From NCBI GenBank assembly GCA_902495955.1, contig CABUZE010000044.1, forward strand, positions 1-7,009: DNA of 7,009 nt. The letters are read 5' to 3'. The position numbers were made by a program, and so were the translations under genes. A model generated the notes under the pieces. The model had not been told where the DNA came from and ran no database searches. It worked only from the letters and a program-made list of their open reading frames with translations. The DNA comes from an uncultured Collinsella sp. GTDB taxonomy: Bacteria; Actinomycetota; Coriobacteriia; Coriobacteriales; Coriobacteriaceae. This document shows, piece by piece, positions 1 through 6,395 of the stretch (position 1 is its first letter; every line of letters begins with the position of its first letter).

Positions 1-772
1 CGGCAGGGTTTACGTGCTTGCCGTCACAGATGATCTCGGCGTAGGTCTCGGGCGTGGACATGGCAGCGCCCACGACACCGGGCTCACGGTGATGCAGCCC
101 GCGCTGGCCGTTATAGGTATGCGTAAAGCAGCTGGCACCGGCGTTGATGGCGGCGATGCACTCATCGTAGGTGGCGTCGGAGTGACCGATGCTGGTCACC
201 ACACCCTTGGCGTTCAGAGCAGCCGCATAAGCAGCGGCACCGTCGCGCTCGGCCGCCATGGCGCTCTTAACGATGCGACCGCCCGCAGCCTCCTGCCACT
301 GATCGAAGACCTCCTCGGAGGGATCGATCAGGTAGGCGGGGTTCTGCGCGCCCACGTGCTTCATGGTAAAGAAGGGACCTTCCAGGTAGATGCCCTGAAT
401 GCGAGCACCGCAGAAGTCGGGGCCGCGGCCCTCGTCAGCCTGGGCGATGGCGGCGCAGGCATCCTTAATCTGCTCGACGCCATCGGTGAACGTCGTGGGC
501 AGCCAGCTGGTGGTACCGCGACGGGCGAGTTCGGTCGAGCTGATATCAATGCCCTCGGGATCGTTATCGGTAGTCGAGTGGTTATAGAAGCCATGGATGT
601 GAGTATCGACCATACCCGGTGCGATCCACGATCCCGTGTAGTCCTTAATCTCGCAAGAGGGCTCGTCGGCCTGCCAGGCGCCAAAAACGCCATCCTCGAC
701 CATAAGATAGCCGCCCAGTTGCGGGCCTGCCGGCAAGAAGAACTTGTCAGCCTTAATTGCGTACGTGCTCAT
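1..772 (-). CDS. nagA: N-acetylglucosamine/N-acetylgalactosamine-6-phosphate deacetylase, C-terminus cut off by window edge
   Basis: Amidohydrolase-family enzyme that removes the acetyl group from N-acetylhexosamine 6-phosphate in the cytoplasm, giving hexosamine 6-phosphate and acetate. I translated the reverse strand from ATG at 772; 257 residues are visible of a family length near 380. Landmarks in order: the DTHIHG metal motif (His58, His60), YLEGPFF with metal ligand Glu131, IGHSDAT with His197, HTYNG with His218 followed by GLHHREPGVVGAAM, and CDGKHV (Asp250-His253). The catalytic Asp expected near residue 270-280 lies beyond the window, so intactness cannot be judged. AAGGAG at 783-778, five bases before the ATG, supports the start. 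It follows agaS but is separated from it by a strong terminator, so it probably has its own promoter or depends on read-through. Beside agaS and a mannose-family PTS, an AgaA (GalNAc-6-P) role is as likely as NagA; sequence alone cannot separate them. Confidence 0.93.
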   Translation of the reverse strand, partial: MSTYAIKADKFFLPAGPQLGGYLMVEDGVFGAWQADEPSCEIKDYTGSWIAPGMVDTHIHGFYNHSTTDNDPEGIDISSTELARRGTTSWLPTTFTDGVEQIKDACAAIAQADEGRGPDFCGARIQGIYLEGPFFTMKHVGAQNPAYLIDPSEEVFDQWQEAAGGRIVKSAMAAERDGAAAYAAALNAKGVVTSIGHSDATYDECIAAINAGASCFTHTYNGQRGLHHREPGVVGAAMSTPETYAEIICDGKHVNPA

Positions 773-811
773 ATGCACTCCTTGCTTCTAAAGCAGTTGA
801 CTGTGGTAATG

Positions 812-839
812 CTTATACCCGGTCCATGTAAAAACAAAA
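812..839 (-). promoter_or_regulatory. candidate promoter of the deacetylase gene
   Basis: On the minus strand TATAAG (817-812) could be a -10 box. The only -35-like sequence at a workable distance (16 bases) is TTTTGT at 839-834, a poor match that lies inside the T-tract of the upstream terminator. Transcription would start near 806, leaving a leader of about 34 bases before the ATG at 772. The reason to expect a promoter here is that the terminator separates this gene from agaS. A weak GGTA-N7-TACC inverted repeat spans the box but does not match the CTGGT-type operator well. Confidence 0.35.
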
Positions 840-872
840 CGCGCCCGCCCGCCGTTATGAGCGGACGGGCGC
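830..872 (-). terminator. Rho-independent terminator after agaS
   Basis: Read on the minus strand, a 12-bp stem (GCGCCCGTCCGC at 872-861 with GCGGGCGGGCGC at 852-841, one T-G wobble) encloses an 8-base loop and is followed by GTTTTGTTTTT (840-830). It starts 19 bases past the agaS stop. The plus-strand exit has no T-run, so it works only for leftward transcription. Confidence 0.9.
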
Positions 873-890
873 CCTTACAGGGGGACGCGA

Positions 891-2057
891 TTAAGCGGTG
901 AAGGGGTGAATCGTCACACCCTTGACCACGCGGTTGACCGTGCCGGTGGGGCTCGGCGTATCGGGCGTGTTGCCCACGCGCACGGAGTTGAGCAGGCTGA
1001 TAGCCTGGGCAAACATCACGAACGGCAGGGCAAGGTAGCCCTCGGGAAGCGCCTCGTAGCCCTTAAAGGTGAAGGACTCGCCCTCGTAGACGGTAGCGCC
1101 ATCCTGCTGAACGGCAACGGTGTGCTGAGCAATCTTGTCGCCACCGATCTCGTTGAGGATGTCGATGTCGTACTGACGGGTGTAGGCGTCGTTGTTGACG
1201 AACACGAAGACGAGCGTCTTATCGTCGACGAAGGACTTAGGTCCGTGACGATAGCCCATGGAGGTGTCGTAGGAAGTAGCAACCAGACCGTGAGCGAGCT
1301 CGAGGATCTTGAGCTGGCTCTCCTGGGCAAGGCCACCGAAGGAGCCAGAACCCAAGTAGGTCACGCGGTTGAAGTCGCCAGCCAGGTAATCGGCGATCTC
1401 AGGCTCACGGGAGATGACCTCCTCGCCCATCTTGGCAATCGTCTCGACCCACTCGGCCTTCTGCTCGTCAGAGGCAGTGTCGAAAATAAGGGTGGAGAGC
1501 AGGGTCATGCAGGTGTAGGAACCGGTCATGGCGAAGCCCTTGTCGTTGGCGCGCGGGATGAGCAGCGTCAGCGCATTGGGATCATCGGCGGACTCGACGG
1601 CAAGCTTGCCCTCGGGAGCGCAGGTGATGTTGAGGAACTTGACGTTGTGGACGAGCTCCTTGGCAACGGCAACGGCGGCAAGGCTCTCGGGGCTGTTGCC
1701 AGAGCGGGCAAAGGAAACCACGAGCGTGGGATCCTCGGCGCGCAGGAAGTCGCGCGGGGCGCTCACGATGTCGGTCGTGGCGATGGGCTTAAAGTCGTAG
1801 AGATCAGTGTTGCCAGCGTGACGCAGGTACGGGGCGCAGGTATCGCCAACGTAGTCGGACGTACCGGCACCAGTGAAGACAACGGACAGACGACCCTCGC
1901 CCATAGCGCGAGCCTCGGCCAGGAAGGCCTCGATGGCCTCCTTGTTCTCGCGATAGATGTTGAGCGTATCGCGCCAAAGCTCGGGCTGCTGAGCAATCTC
2001 GGCCGTGGTGATCTGGGCGCCAAGCTCGGTGAGCTCCTCGACACTCTTCTCGAACAT
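891..2057 (-). CDS. agaS: AgaS-type SIS-domain sugar-phosphate deaminase/isomerase
   Basis: Cytoplasmic double-SIS protein of 388 residues, close to the usual length of about 385. In the Aga pathway AgaS converts galactosamine 6-phosphate to tagatose 6-phosphate with release of ammonia. First SIS domain: VVFTGAGTSDYVGD (59-72) and VVSFARSGNSPES (113-125), the Ser-rich sugar-phosphate loop. Second SIS domain: TYLGSGSFGGLAQES (233-247), LKILELAHG (249-257) and MGYRHGPKSFVDD (267-279). The C-terminus carries GNTPDTPSPTGTVNRVVKGV (362-381), which I recognise as an AgaS signature and which separates it from GlmS and from plain phosphosugar isomerases. The ATG at 2057 is preceded by GAGAGG eight bases upstream. 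It follows the GntR gene by 114 bp that hold its own promoter and an operator, and it ends at a strong terminator. Action on glucosamine 6-phosphate or a related substrate remains possible. Confidence 0.93.
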   Translation of the reverse strand: MFEKSVEELTELGAQITTAEIAQQPELWRDTLNIYRENKEAIEAFLAEARAMGEGRLSVVFTGAGTSDYVGDTCAPYLRHAGNTDLYDFKPIATTDIVSAPRDFLRAEDPTLVVSFARSGNSPESLAAVAVAKELVHNVKFLNITCAPEGKLAVESADDPNALTLLIPRANDKGFAMTGSYTCMTLLSTLIFDTASDEQKAEWVETIAKMGEEVISREPEIADYLAGDFNRVTYLGSGSFGGLAQESQLKILELAHGLVATSYDTSMGYRHGPKSFVDDKTLVFVFVNNDAYTRQYDIDILNEIGGDKIAQHTVAVQQDGATVYEGESFTFKGYEALPEGYLALPFVMFAQAISLLNSVRVGNTPDTPSPTGTVNRVVKGVTIHPFTA

Positions 2058-2096
2058 TTCTAATACCTCTCTCTAGAAGTAATCCTCTGACGTGCA

Positions 2097-2102
2097 ATTA
2101 TA
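2097..2102 (-). promoter_or_regulatory. agaS promoter -10 box
   Basis: The minus strand reads a perfect TATAAT here, 40 bases before the agaS start. No good TTGACA-like -35 box lies at the right spacing; the upstream position is taken by the CTGGT palindrome at 2132-2119. That arrangement would let a bound repressor block RNA polymerase directly. Confidence 0.65.
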
Positions 2103-2118
2103 CACTTCGGTTGGTTAT

Positions 2119-2132
2119 CTGGTAGTAACCAG
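2119..2132. promoter_or_regulatory. GntR-family operator upstream of agaS
   Basis: CTGGTAGTAACCAG is a palindrome with perfect 5-bp arms around AGTA. It has the GT-N4-AC core known for HutC/NagR-type GntR regulators. It sits 16 bases upstream of the TATAAT box, in the -35 area. An extra TTGGTTA half-site (2111-2117) abuts it and forms an overlapping TGGTTA/TAACCA repeat. A 13-of-14 match lies upstream of the PTS operon at 6412-6425. Assignment to the GntR protein encoded next door is inference. Confidence 0.75.
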
Positions 2133-2171
2133 TTAAATGCAAAGAATCCCCATATGGAAACGATGCGAGCA

Positions 2172-2903
2172 CTAGTTGCTGCGCTGGTGGTAAACCTTGT
2201 ATTTAAACTGATCGGCACGAGCAACCGAGAGTGTGTACTCCACTACCTCGTTTGACTCGTTATACGTAGTCCTGACCAAATCGAGCACAGGCGAGCCCTC
2301 GACAATTCCCAAAAGGTGGGCATCGGTGGGACGGGCTATGCTCGCATAGAACTCCTCTTCGGCCACGCGAATCTTTTGCTGAAAGTCCTGCTCAATCACA
2401 TCGTAAAGCGGCTTACGCTCCAGCAGCGGTCGCTTTAGGGACAGAAATTGACGAACCGGTAGATAGCTGCGTTCGACCATCATGGGCATGTTGTCGGCAG
2501 AACGAAGGCGCTTGAGCTTAAAAATGCGATCACCGATGCGCAATCCCATATGCTCGGCCAGATTCTTATCGGCCTCCATCTCGCAAAACTCGAGAATCGT
2601 GGTCTCGGGTTCTCGACCCATCGCGCGCATCTGCTCGGTAAAGCTGTAGGACTGCATAAGATTGGTTGCTTTTGCCGAACGGTCGGTCACAAAGGTACCG
2701 CGACCGTGCTGCCGAACCACCAGTCCTAAACGCTCCAGTTCCTGCAGAGCCAGGCGTACCGTAGTGCGCGAGAGACCATAGCGCTCCGAAAGTTCGCGCT
2801 CGGAAGGAATCATGTCACCGGCGCGATATTCATGGTCAATCTTTTCGGTCAGAATATCGACCAGCTGATCGTACAGCGGTTGCTTACGCGCTCCGATCGC
2901 CAT
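2172..2903 (-). CDS. GntR-family (HutC/UTRA) transcriptional repressor of the amino-sugar locus
   Basis: DNA-binding regulator of 243 residues, the normal size for the HutC subfamily. The N-terminal winged helix-turn-helix (about 9-75) has the classic GntR features: PLYDQLVDIL, then GDMIPSERELSERYGLSRTTVR (29-50) as the HTH, and a wing with RQHGRGTFV (64-72). The rest (about 85-240) is a UTRA effector domain, with FKLKRLRSADNMPMMVERSYLP (128-149) and a C-terminal VVEYTLSVARADQFKYKV (220-237). UTRA domains of NagR, DasR and AgaR2-like proteins sense amino-sugar phosphates, so a hexosamine-6-phosphate effector is likely here. ATG at 2903 is preceded by GGGAGG five bases upstream. The gene lies between the PTS operon it probably controls and agaS. 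CTGGT-type sites occur before those two units but not before this gene, so simple autoregulation through that site is not evident. Confidence 0.92.
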   Translation of the reverse strand: MAIGARKQPLYDQLVDILTEKIDHEYRAGDMIPSERELSERYGLSRTTVRLALQELERLGLVVRQHGRGTFVTDRSAKATNLMQSYSFTEQMRAMGREPETTILEFCEMEADKNLAEHMGLRIGDRIFKLKRLRSADNMPMMVERSYLPVRQFLSLKRPLLERKPLYDVIEQDFQQKIRVAEEEFYASIARPTDAHLLGIVEGSPVLDLVRTTYNESNEVVEYTLSVARADQFKYKVYHQRSN

Positions 2904-2952
2904 CCTATCCTCCCTTTTGCTCGAATTCGGCTAACTACCTAGGGTGTTTAGC

Positions 2953-2979
2953 ATTATCTGTCTGCCACACCCGAATCAA
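2953..2979 (-). promoter_or_regulatory. candidate promoter of the GntR gene
   Basis: On the minus strand TTGATT (2979-2974) and GATAAT (2958-2953) are separated by 15 bases, slightly short of ideal but both are good box matches. The boxes lie directly after the PTS-operon terminator and about 50 bases before the ATG, where the repressor gene needs its own start. A GCTAA/TTAGC inverted repeat (2930-2952) covers the expected start site. Confidence 0.5.
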
Positions 2980-2982
2980 CAA

Positions 2983-3022
2983 GAAAACAAAAGCCGCGCG
3001 CTCTTTCGAGCACGCGGCTTTT
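2983..3022 (-). terminator. Rho-independent terminator of the PTS operon
   Basis: AAAAGCCGCG (2989-2998) pairs perfectly with CGCGGCTTTT (3013-3022). The stem continues inward, past one C-A mismatch, with a G-C pair and CTC/GAG around a TTTC loop. On the minus strand it exits into TTTTGTTTTC. It lies 67 bases past the EIID stop and just before the GntR promoter. The plus-strand exit carries only TTTT, so it could be weakly bidirectional. Confidence 0.88.
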
Positions 3023-3046
3023 AACATACACATGGCTTAAGGGGTC

Positions 3047-3075
3047 GGGGTGTGAGCCGCGTAGGGACACACCCC
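3047..3075. repeat. inverted repeat just downstream of EIID
   Basis: GGGGTGTG (3047-3054) and CACACCCC (3068-3075) are perfect 8-bp arms around a 13-base loop, starting 13 bases past the EIID stop. No T-run follows on the minus strand, so it is probably a 3'-end stabilising hairpin upstream of the real terminator rather than a second terminator. Confidence 0.55.
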
Positions 3076-3088
3076 TCAAGCTAGAGCC

Positions 3089-4171
3089 TTACCAGATGCT
3101 CGGCCAGAGACCAAGCGGGCCAGCGCCCAGGATGCCAAGGACGAAGAGCAGGAGAATGCCCTTGGTCGGGGTCCAGCTGTGCTTAGCGAACATGTAGTAA
3201 AGCAGCAGCGTAAGCATAAGCGGGACGAGCTTCGGGACGATGGTGTTGAGGGTGTCGGCAACAGAGAAGTTGACCGGATCCTCGGTAACGGTGCCGTAGG
3301 TAACGGACTCCATGCCGTTGCCCAGATCGGTGACGCCGCACTCGACAGCGTTGCCGTCGGCATCGGAAGCGGTGAGGGCGTTGCCGTCCTCATCGGTCAT
3401 GGCGATGGTACCGGCCTCAGCGGTCTCGGTATCGATACCCTCCATACCGGTGAAGTTCTCGGCCTCCTTCTCGGAGACGATCACGGTAGTAGCGGAGAGG
3501 CCACGGGTGGTGCCGTTGGGGATCTGGAGGTTGATCTGGGTGCCACCCATGGTGACGACCAGGCAACCGACGACGAAGACGCCCATGATGGAAGCGGCAC
3601 GCGTGAAGGCCTGCATGTTGGCGGTCAGAGCGTCAATAGCGCTGGTGCCAAGCTTGTAGGACCAGTTCATGAGCCAGAAGCGCAGAGCGAACTGGACGAC
3701 GTTGAAGATCACCAGGAAGATGATCGGTGCAGCGGCGTTGCCGTTGATGGCCATGTTGGAGGTGATGCCGGCCGTGATAGGCACGAGCGTCAGCCAGAAC
3801 AGGGCGTCACCAATACCACCGAGCGGGCCCATTGCGGCGACGCGGACGGCGCGGATCGTGGGGATGTCAACCTTGTTCTGCTCGAGCGAAAGCACGATGC
3901 CCATAACAAAGGTGACGAGGAACGGGTGGGTGTTGAAGAACTCCAGGTTGTGGCTCATGGAAGCCGCGAGGTCGTTCTTGTTGGTGTGGATCTTCTCCAG
4001 ACCGGGGATGATGGAGTAAAGCCAGCCAGCGGCCTGCATGCGCTCGTAGTTGAACGATGCCTGCAGGAAGCAGGAGCGCCAAGCCATCTTGTTGAGGGTC
4101 TTCTGGTCGAGCTGCGGAGCAGGAGTGAGATCCTCGTAGTGCTCCGGGATCACATACTCATTAGATGCCAT
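3089..4171 (-). CDS. agaD: mannose-family PTS system EIID component with an acidic insertion
   Basis: Membrane subunit that works with EIIC to translocate the sugar. The preferred start is ATG at 4171 (360 residues), because GGAGGTGA lies eight bases upstream; an in-frame GTG at 4204 lacks support. Family features: WRSCFLQASFNYERMQAAGW (31-50), HNLEFFNTHPFLVTFVMGIVLSLEQ (74-98), RVAAMGPLGGIGDALFWLTLVPI (110-132), hydrophobic segments near 148-170 and 191-210, and a C-terminal pair near 309-328 and 337-354 with LVPLMLTLLLYY. EIID proteins are usually about 265-305 residues. The excess is a polar, acidic stretch at about 211-305 (SEKEAENF, DTETAEAG, TDEDGN, DADGNAVECG) between two membrane regions. 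The gene overlaps the EIIC end by 11 bp, implying coupled translation. The symbol reflects the AgaS/deacetylase context; sugar specificity is not proven. Confidence 0.9.
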   Translation of the reverse strand: MASNEYVIPEHYEDLTPAPQLDQKTLNKMAWRSCFLQASFNYERMQAAGWLYSIIPGLEKIHTNKNDLAASMSHNLEFFNTHPFLVTFVMGIVLSLEQNKVDIPTIRAVRVAAMGPLGGIGDALFWLTLVPITAGITSNMAINGNAAAPIIFLVIFNVVQFALRFWLMNWSYKLGTSAIDALTANMQAFTRAASIMGVFVVGCLVVTMGGTQINLQIPNGTTRGLSATTVIVSEKEAENFTGMEGIDTETAEAGTIAMTDEDGNALTASDADGNAVECGVTDLGNGMESVTYGTVTEDPVNFSVADTLNTIVPKLVPLMLTLLLYYMFAKHSWTPTKGILLLFVLGILGAGPLGLWPSIW

Positions 4172-4961
4172 CTTCGAAGTCACCTCCGTCAGAAACAGCT
4201 GCACCCTTCAGCTCGGTCTGCTGCTGGAAGTCCCAGAAAGCGATGCCGAAGCCGATGAGAGCGAGGATGAGCAGAGCAGGGGTTGCCAGCGAATCGTTGG
4301 CAACGGTGATGAGCGCGAGGCCAAAGCCCATGAGGAAGAAGCCCCACATATCGCGGTTCATCATAACCTTGAGCAGGACGGCGAAGCCGACGAAGCGCAT
4401 CATGCCGCCTGCAGCGGAGAGACCGGTCTGCAGCCAAGTCGGGATGGCAGAAGCGATGGTCTGACCGATGGTAGCGCCAGCGATGAAGAACAGGGTGACG
4501 ACGACAGCGAAGATCAGGCCGAGCAGAGCCATGGCGAAGTAGTTCAGGCGCTCGATGCCCTTGGTGTCCGCGTTGTGAGCCATGTTATCGGCCGTGGACA
4601 TAAGCGGGGACATAAGCGTGAAGACCAGGGTAACGCCAAGCTGGCCAAGCAGAGCGAACGGAATGGCGAGGCCGACTGCCGCGTTGGGCTCGAGGCCCGT
4701 GGCGATAGCGAGAATGGCTGCCATGATGCCGCCGATGACGGCGTTAGGCGGCTGAGCGCCTCCGATCGGCATGTTGCCGATCGTCATGAGCTGATAAGTA
4801 CCACCCACGAGAAGACCGGTGTTGAGGTCGCCAAGGATAAGACCGATGACGGCGCCGGTGACGATGGGCTGATAGAGAGACTCGAGGAAGTCAAACTGGT
4901 CGATTGCCGCGATGAACGTGACGACGAAGACCAGAGCGATCTGGATGATCGAGTATTCCAT
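4161..4961 (-). CDS. agaC: mannose-family PTS system EIIC component
   Basis: Polytopic membrane permease of 266 residues, the standard EIIC length for this family (sorbose/AgaC/AgaW type). It forms the sugar channel together with EIID. Visible features: an N-terminal membrane segment with AAIDQFDFLESLYQPIVTG (18-36), LILGDLNTGLLVGGTYQLMTIG (41-62), the conserved GGAQPPNAVIGGIMA (67-81), a hydrophobic helix 93-118, KGIERLNYFAMALLGLIFAVV (134-154), and further helices to about residue 243. The tail is short and acidic (GGDFEDGI). ATG at 4961 has a strong AAAGGAGGAG ribosome site at 4975-4966. The 90-bp gap to EIIB carries two hairpins, while its 3' end overlaps EIID by 11 bp. GalNAc or a related amino sugar is the likely substrate from context. 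Confidence 0.92.
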   Translation of the reverse strand: MEYSIIQIALVFVVTFIAAIDQFDFLESLYQPIVTGAVIGLILGDLNTGLLVGGTYQLMTIGNMPIGGAQPPNAVIGGIMAAILAIATGLEPNAAVGLAIPFALLGQLGVTLVFTLMSPLMSTADNMAHNADTKGIERLNYFAMALLGLIFAVVVTLFFIAGATIGQTIASAIPTWLQTGLSAAGGMMRFVGFAVLLKVMMNRDMWGFFLMGFGLALITVANDSLATPALLILALIGFGIAFWDFQQQTELKGAAVSDGGDFEDGI

Positions 4962-4984
4962 CTTGCTCCTCCTTTCAAAATGAA

Positions 4985-5010
4985 TGTACGCACTTTGGAT
5001 TTCACGTACA
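4985..5010. repeat. hairpin 2 in the EIIB-EIIC spacer
   Basis: TGTACG (4985-4990) and CGTACA (5005-5010) are perfect 6-bp arms around a 14-base loop, close before the EIIC ribosome site. In the operon mRNA it would follow the hairpin at 5035-5014. There is no proper U-tract, so RNA processing or stability is likelier than full termination. Confidence 0.5.
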
Positions 5011-5013
5011 GAA

Positions 5014-5035
5014 TGTCAGGGTTTCATTCCTGACA
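5014..5035. repeat. hairpin 1 in the EIIB-EIIC spacer
   Basis: TGTCAGG (5014-5020) and CCTGACA (5029-5035) are perfect 7-bp arms around an 8-base loop, starting 16 bases after the EIIB stop in the mRNA. It pairs with the second hairpin three bases further on and is not followed by a T-run. Confidence 0.6.
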
Positions 5036-5051
5036 ACGTGGATCATGAGGA

Positions 5052-5534
5052 TTACGAGAAGAGCTTGCTCGTGTCCTCAACAGGCGTGCTCGGAACGCGC
5101 CTGATCTCCAACTCCACCCCCAATTCCTGCAGCTCTTTAAACGCAGCGACATCCTCGTCGTTAACTGCGACGGAGGTGGCGACTTGGCGCTTTCCTTCCG
5201 ACATGTGCATGTTGCCGATGTTTACCTTCTTTATAGGCACACCGCCCTTGACGAGCGTAAGCACGTCTTCCGGTGTTTCGGCCACGATGAAGATCTTCTG
5301 GCGCGGGCTCGCCTTGCCAATGACGTCGATGGTCTTCTGCAGAGAGAAGAAACGCGTAGCGACGCCGGCGGGAGCGGCCATCTTCATGAGGTTCTGGCGC
5401 ATGGTGTTGGACGCCACGTCGTCGTTGGCGACGAGGATGAGGTTGGAGCCCAGGGTGGAGTTCCACTGGGTGGCAACCTGACCATGAACCAGTCGGTTAT
5501 CGATGCGGGTAAGAAGAATGTTGGGTTCTGCCAT
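5052..5534 (-). CDS. agaB: mannose-family PTS system EIIB component
   Basis: Cytoplasmic phosphotransfer subunit of 160 residues, the normal size for a stand-alone EIIB of the mannose/sorbose family. It takes phosphate from EIIA and passes it to the sugar entering through EIIC/EIID. The active-site loop is RIDNRLVHGQVATQW (10-24) with phospho-acceptor His17. Other family features are NDDVASNTMRQNLMKMAAP (37-55), FIVAETPEDVLTLVKGGVPIKKVNIGNMHMSEGKRQ (82-117) and a C-terminal FKELQELGVELEIRRVPSTP (132-151). The NIGNMHMSEGKRQ stretch resembles EIIBs of the AgaB/AgaV and sorbose groups. ATG at 5534 is preceded by AAAGGAAG about nine bases upstream. It is 36 bp from the YajC-like gene and 90 bp from EIIC. 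Confidence 0.94.
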   Translation of the reverse strand: MAEPNILLTRIDNRLVHGQVATQWNSTLGSNLILVANDDVASNTMRQNLMKMAAPAGVATRFFSLQKTIDVIGKASPRQKIFIVAETPEDVLTLVKGGVPIKKVNIGNMHMSEGKRQVATSVAVNDEDVAAFKELQELGVELEIRRVPSTPVEDTSKLFS

Positions 5535-5570
5535 GTTGATCAGCTTCCTTTCGTTATTTGCTGACGACAG

Positions 5571-5852
5571 TTACTTGATCTCCTGAATCGCGTAACGCGA
5601 AACATCTACGACGGCTCCGGATCGGACTTTGATCTGGACCTTCTCGCCTTCGATGCCTTTGACGGTTCCGTAGATACCGCCGGCGAAAAGAACCTCTTGA
5701 CCCGGCTTGAGCTCGGTGTGCAGCTCCTTGAAGTACTTCTGCTTCTTCTTCATGTTGATTTGCGACCAGATGGTGTAAATCAAGCCCATGATGACAAGCA
5801 GGCCTAAAAGGGCGACCGAGGAGCTCAGGACGTTGGCTCCGAAATCGGCCAT
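5571..5852 (-). CDS. YajC-like membrane protein within the PTS operon
   Basis: A 93-residue protein of the YajC family: a short N-terminus, one membrane helix (about 11-29), a basic KKKQKYF stretch (35-41), then the conserved soluble domain ELKPGQEVLFAGGIYGTVKGIEGEKVQIKV (47-76) and VVDVSRYAIQEI (81-92). Housekeeping YajC is an accessory subunit of the Sec translocon with SecD/SecF, but no sec genes are here. Its start overlaps the EIIA stop by one base (TAATG) with no clear ribosome site, so it is translationally coupled to EIIA. YajC-like genes are known beside some mannose-family PTS operons, such as the streptococcal hyaluronate locus, so this is probably a PTS-associated paralogue that helps membrane insertion or stability of EIIC/EIID. 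That role is inference. Confidence 0.85.
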   Translation of the reverse strand: MADFGANVLSSSVALLGLLVIMGLIYTIWSQINMKKKQKYFKELHTELKPGQEVLFAGGIYGTVKGIEGEKVQIKVRSGAVVDVSRYAIQEIK

Positions 5853-6295
5853 TAGATGCCGTCCTCGTCGCCGAAGATATCCTCTTCCTCGGAGCCGGCA
5901 ACGGATGCGACCGTCTGGGCGGTGACGCCCGTCTGGCCAACGGTCACGGCCTGCTCGCCAAGCTCGGCGAGCGTGGCATTGCCGCGGAGGAACAGAAGCT
6001 CAATAACCATGGGAAGGTTGGTGCCAGTCAGAACCTCGACGTTGTCGACATCCTGGGCAATCATCATCGACTGGTTGAACGGGGTACCACCGAGCAAGTC
6101 GGTAAAGACGAGCACGCCATCGCACTCCTCGCGCATGGCGGTAATAGCGGCGCGGAGATCCTCACCGTAGGATGCGGCCTGGTCGCCCTCAAAAGGAACG
6201 ACGGTAAAAGCAGGCTGGTCGCCGGCAACCATAGCGATAGCGCTTGCAAGGCCGGGTGCGAACTGTCCATGACCGGTAAGAATAAAGCCAACCAT
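5852..6295 (-). CDS. agaF: mannose-family PTS system EIIA component
   Basis: First gene of the PTS operon, 147 residues, a stand-alone cytoplasmic EIIA that accepts phosphate from HPr. The active site is VGFILTGHGQFAPGLASA (2-19) with phospho-acceptor His9. Other conserved stretches are CDGVLVFTDLLGGTPFNQSM (58-77) and VLTGTNLPMVIELL (88-101). The tail is acidic (GSEEEDIFGDEDGI) and extends a little beyond the EIIA fold. ATG at 6295 is preceded by GGAAGGG, seven or eight bases upstream. The stop overlaps the next start. About 140 bases of leader separate it from the predicted promoter, and an operator lies in that leader. Together with EIIB it fits the AgaF/AgaV type. Confidence 0.94.
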   Translation of the reverse strand: MVGFILTGHGQFAPGLASAIAMVAGDQPAFTVVPFEGDQAASYGEDLRAAITAMREECDGVLVFTDLLGGTPFNQSMMIAQDVDNVEVLTGTNLPMVIELLFLRGNATLAELGEQAVTVGQTGVTAQTVASVAGSEEEDIFGDEDGI

Positions 6296-6395
6296 TCAAA
6301 TTTCCCTTCCGAAGGTGTGTACGATCTGAGTCCGATGATTTTCGGAAGCCAGCGGGCGCTCGCCCTTAAAGCTTCTTGGAAAGCGTTCTTTGAAG

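Noticed and set aside
14..901. Plus-strand ORF (295 codons) opposite the deacetylase gene
   Set aside because: The minus strand shows metal-binding motifs of a deacetylase throughout; the plus-strand product has no recognisable features and also runs through the terminator.
906..2063. Long plus-strand ORF (385 codons) opposite agaS
   Set aside because: It is the antisense shadow of a clearly recognised gene. Its product is rich in Gly/Val/Leu/Asp with no domain, and it arises from GC-biased third positions.
4172..4204. GTG at 4204 as the EIID start
   Set aside because: The GGAGGTGA ribosome site lies inside this extension, eight bases before the ATG at 4171, so the shorter form is preferred.
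3179..4258. Plus-strand ORF (359 codons) opposite EIID
   Set aside because: Low-complexity Gly/Asp/Val/His-rich translation with no ribosome site or promoter; a shadow of EIID.
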